Assembly (NCBI GenBank): GCA_046049215.1
Contig: JBJOER010000280.1
Location: 1 to 7,004, forward strand
Direction of reading: 5' to 3'
Length of the DNA stretch: 7,004 nucleotides
DNA from: JAJTFW01 sp046049215
GTDB taxonomy: Bacteria > Bacteroidota > Bacteroidia > AKYH767-A > OLB10
Shown here: positions 6,173 to 7,004 of the stretch, one piece after another
Position numbering within the stretch: position 1 is the first letter of the stretch
Layout of the letters: every line of letters begins with the position of its first letter
Notes under the pieces: model-generated
Told to the model about the DNA's origin: nothing
The model's input: the letters and a program-made list of their open reading frames with translations, nothing else
Database searches by the model: none
Made by a program: the position numbers and the translations under genes

Positions 6173-7004
6173 ATGGCTACACGTTCAACTGCAACCCAGC
6201 GTAAGATAAAATCGAATCAGGACTATTCGAAGAGTGTTGCAATAGCGCCGTCACGGCTGGAAGTCCGAAAGACCTTCAAGTTATACATCGATGGTAAATT
6301 TCCGCGCACCGAGTCGGGCCGGGTTTTTCAATTGAAAGATGCCTCCGGTGCCGTTCTGGCCAATATCTGCCGCGGATCCCGCAAGGACCTGCGCGACAGT
6401 ATCGTCTCTAACCGCAAGGCGCAGGAAGGCTGGGCGAAACGGTCAGCATACAACAAAGCGCAAATACTCTACCGCATAGCCGAGACCCTGGAGAGCCGCA
6501 AGGGCCAGTTTGTCGATGTGCTCATGCTCCAGGGTATGGCGCAAAAGGATGCCCGGGATGAAGTCGAAGCTTCAATCGATTTGTTGGTGTATTATGCGGG
6601 TTGGTCGGATAAGTACATCCAGGTGTTCAGTGCGGTGAACCCCGTTGAATCCTCTCATTTCAATTTCTCTTATCCGGAACCGGTAGGACTCGTCATGGCC
6701 ATCTCCCCCGTTGGCCATGGATTGCTGGGACTTGTTGCACTGATGGCTCCGGCAATTGTCGGAGGAAACACTTGCACGATCCTCGCATCCGAAAAGTACC
6801 CCATGACCGCGGTCGATTTTGCTGAAGTACTGCACGCTTCCGATGTGCCCGGCGGAGTCGTGAATATCCTTACCGGTCACCGGAAGGAATTCCTGTCTCA
6901 TGCCTCGGCTCACATGGATGTCAATGCGTTTCTGTATCTCGATCTCGACCAGGAATCGAAGAAGCTCGTGCAAACCAATGCGGCTGTCAATGTGAAAAGA
7001 ATGG
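6173..7004 (+). CDS. Aldehyde-dehydrogenase-fold protein lacking catalytic residues (probable pseudoenzyme), 3' end outside window
   Basis: The frame is open from ATG at 6173 to the window end (277 codons). It has the aldehyde dehydrogenase fold: YIDGKFPRTESGR (38-50), an AQEGWAKRS helix (83-91), YYAGWSDK (140-147), MAPAIVGGNT (191-200) and PGGVVNILTG (226-235). Gap-free alignment with the upstream gene over the cofactor-binding stretch shows lost chemistry: PWNFP is replaced by PVGHG (oxyanion Asn becomes Gly181), LKPAE becomes ILASE (Lys becomes Leu204), and FTGSTEIG has no equivalent after FLYLDLD. The region matching ELGGK reads TNAAVNV, so the general base also seems lost. The cysteine region lies beyond the window. 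A basic leader of about 30 residues precedes the domain. The intact frame and conserved core argue for a functional non-catalytic partner rather than decay, perhaps a structural subunit of the upstream enzyme. Confidence 0.88.
   Translation, partial: MATRSTATQRKIKSNQDYSKSVAIAPSRLEVRKTFKLYIDGKFPRTESGRVFQLKDASGAVLANICRGSRKDLRDSIVSNRKAQEGWAKRSAYNKAQILYRIAETLESRKGQFVDVLMLQGMAQKDARDEVEASIDLLVYYAGWSDKYIQVFSAVNPVESSHFNFSYPEPVGLVMAISPVGHGLLGLVALMAPAIVGGNTCTILASEKYPMTAVDFAEVLHASDVPGGVVNILTGHRKEFLSHASAHMDVNAFLYLDLDQESKKLVQTNAAVNVKRM

Overview
The window looks like chromosomal DNA from a free-living member of the Bacteroidota. The strongest sign is the protein at 237-2297 (minus strand), which ends in a type A sorting domain of the type IX secretion system (T9SS), a system restricted to that phylum group. 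Supporting signs are Bacteroidota-style TAnnTTTG promoter elements and gene starts preceded by A-rich leaders with no Shine-Dalgarno sequence. Base composition looks mid-range and even throughout. I see no insertion sequence, phage gene, tRNA, rRNA or CRISPR array, and I cannot name a genus.

Layout, left to right. (1) 1-234, plus: the end of a DoxX-family membrane protein whose start lies outside the window. (2) 237-2297, minus: a secreted CotH-family protein with a signal peptide, a proprotein-convertase P-like domain, a CotH kinase-like domain and a T9SS sorting tail. It converges on DoxX with only 2 bases between the stop codons. (3) 2298-2380: an 83-base divergent promoter region. (4) 2381-3694 purD and 3708-4433 recO, plus, 13 bases apart, probably one transcript. 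(5) 4434-4681: 248 bases with no convincing gene, partly a strongly C-rich tract on the plus strand. (6) 4682-6154, plus: a complete aldehyde dehydrogenase with all catalytic residues. (7) 6173-7004, plus: the first 277 codons of a second aldehyde-dehydrogenase-fold protein, cut by the window end, in which the catalytic-site positions that can be checked are replaced.

Functionally, purD (purine synthesis) and recO (recombinational repair) are core housekeeping genes. The CotH-like protein is an exported accessory protein. The most interesting part is the tandem dehydrogenase pair: an active-looking enzyme followed 18 bases later by a relative that seems catalytically dead. This resembles a two-gene version of the ALDH16 arrangement (active domain plus pseudo-domain). 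From memory, similar pairs sit beside deoC (deoxyribose-phosphate aldolase) in actinobacteria; no deoC is visible here, so that link is only a prediction. Nothing in the window is a clearly new system.
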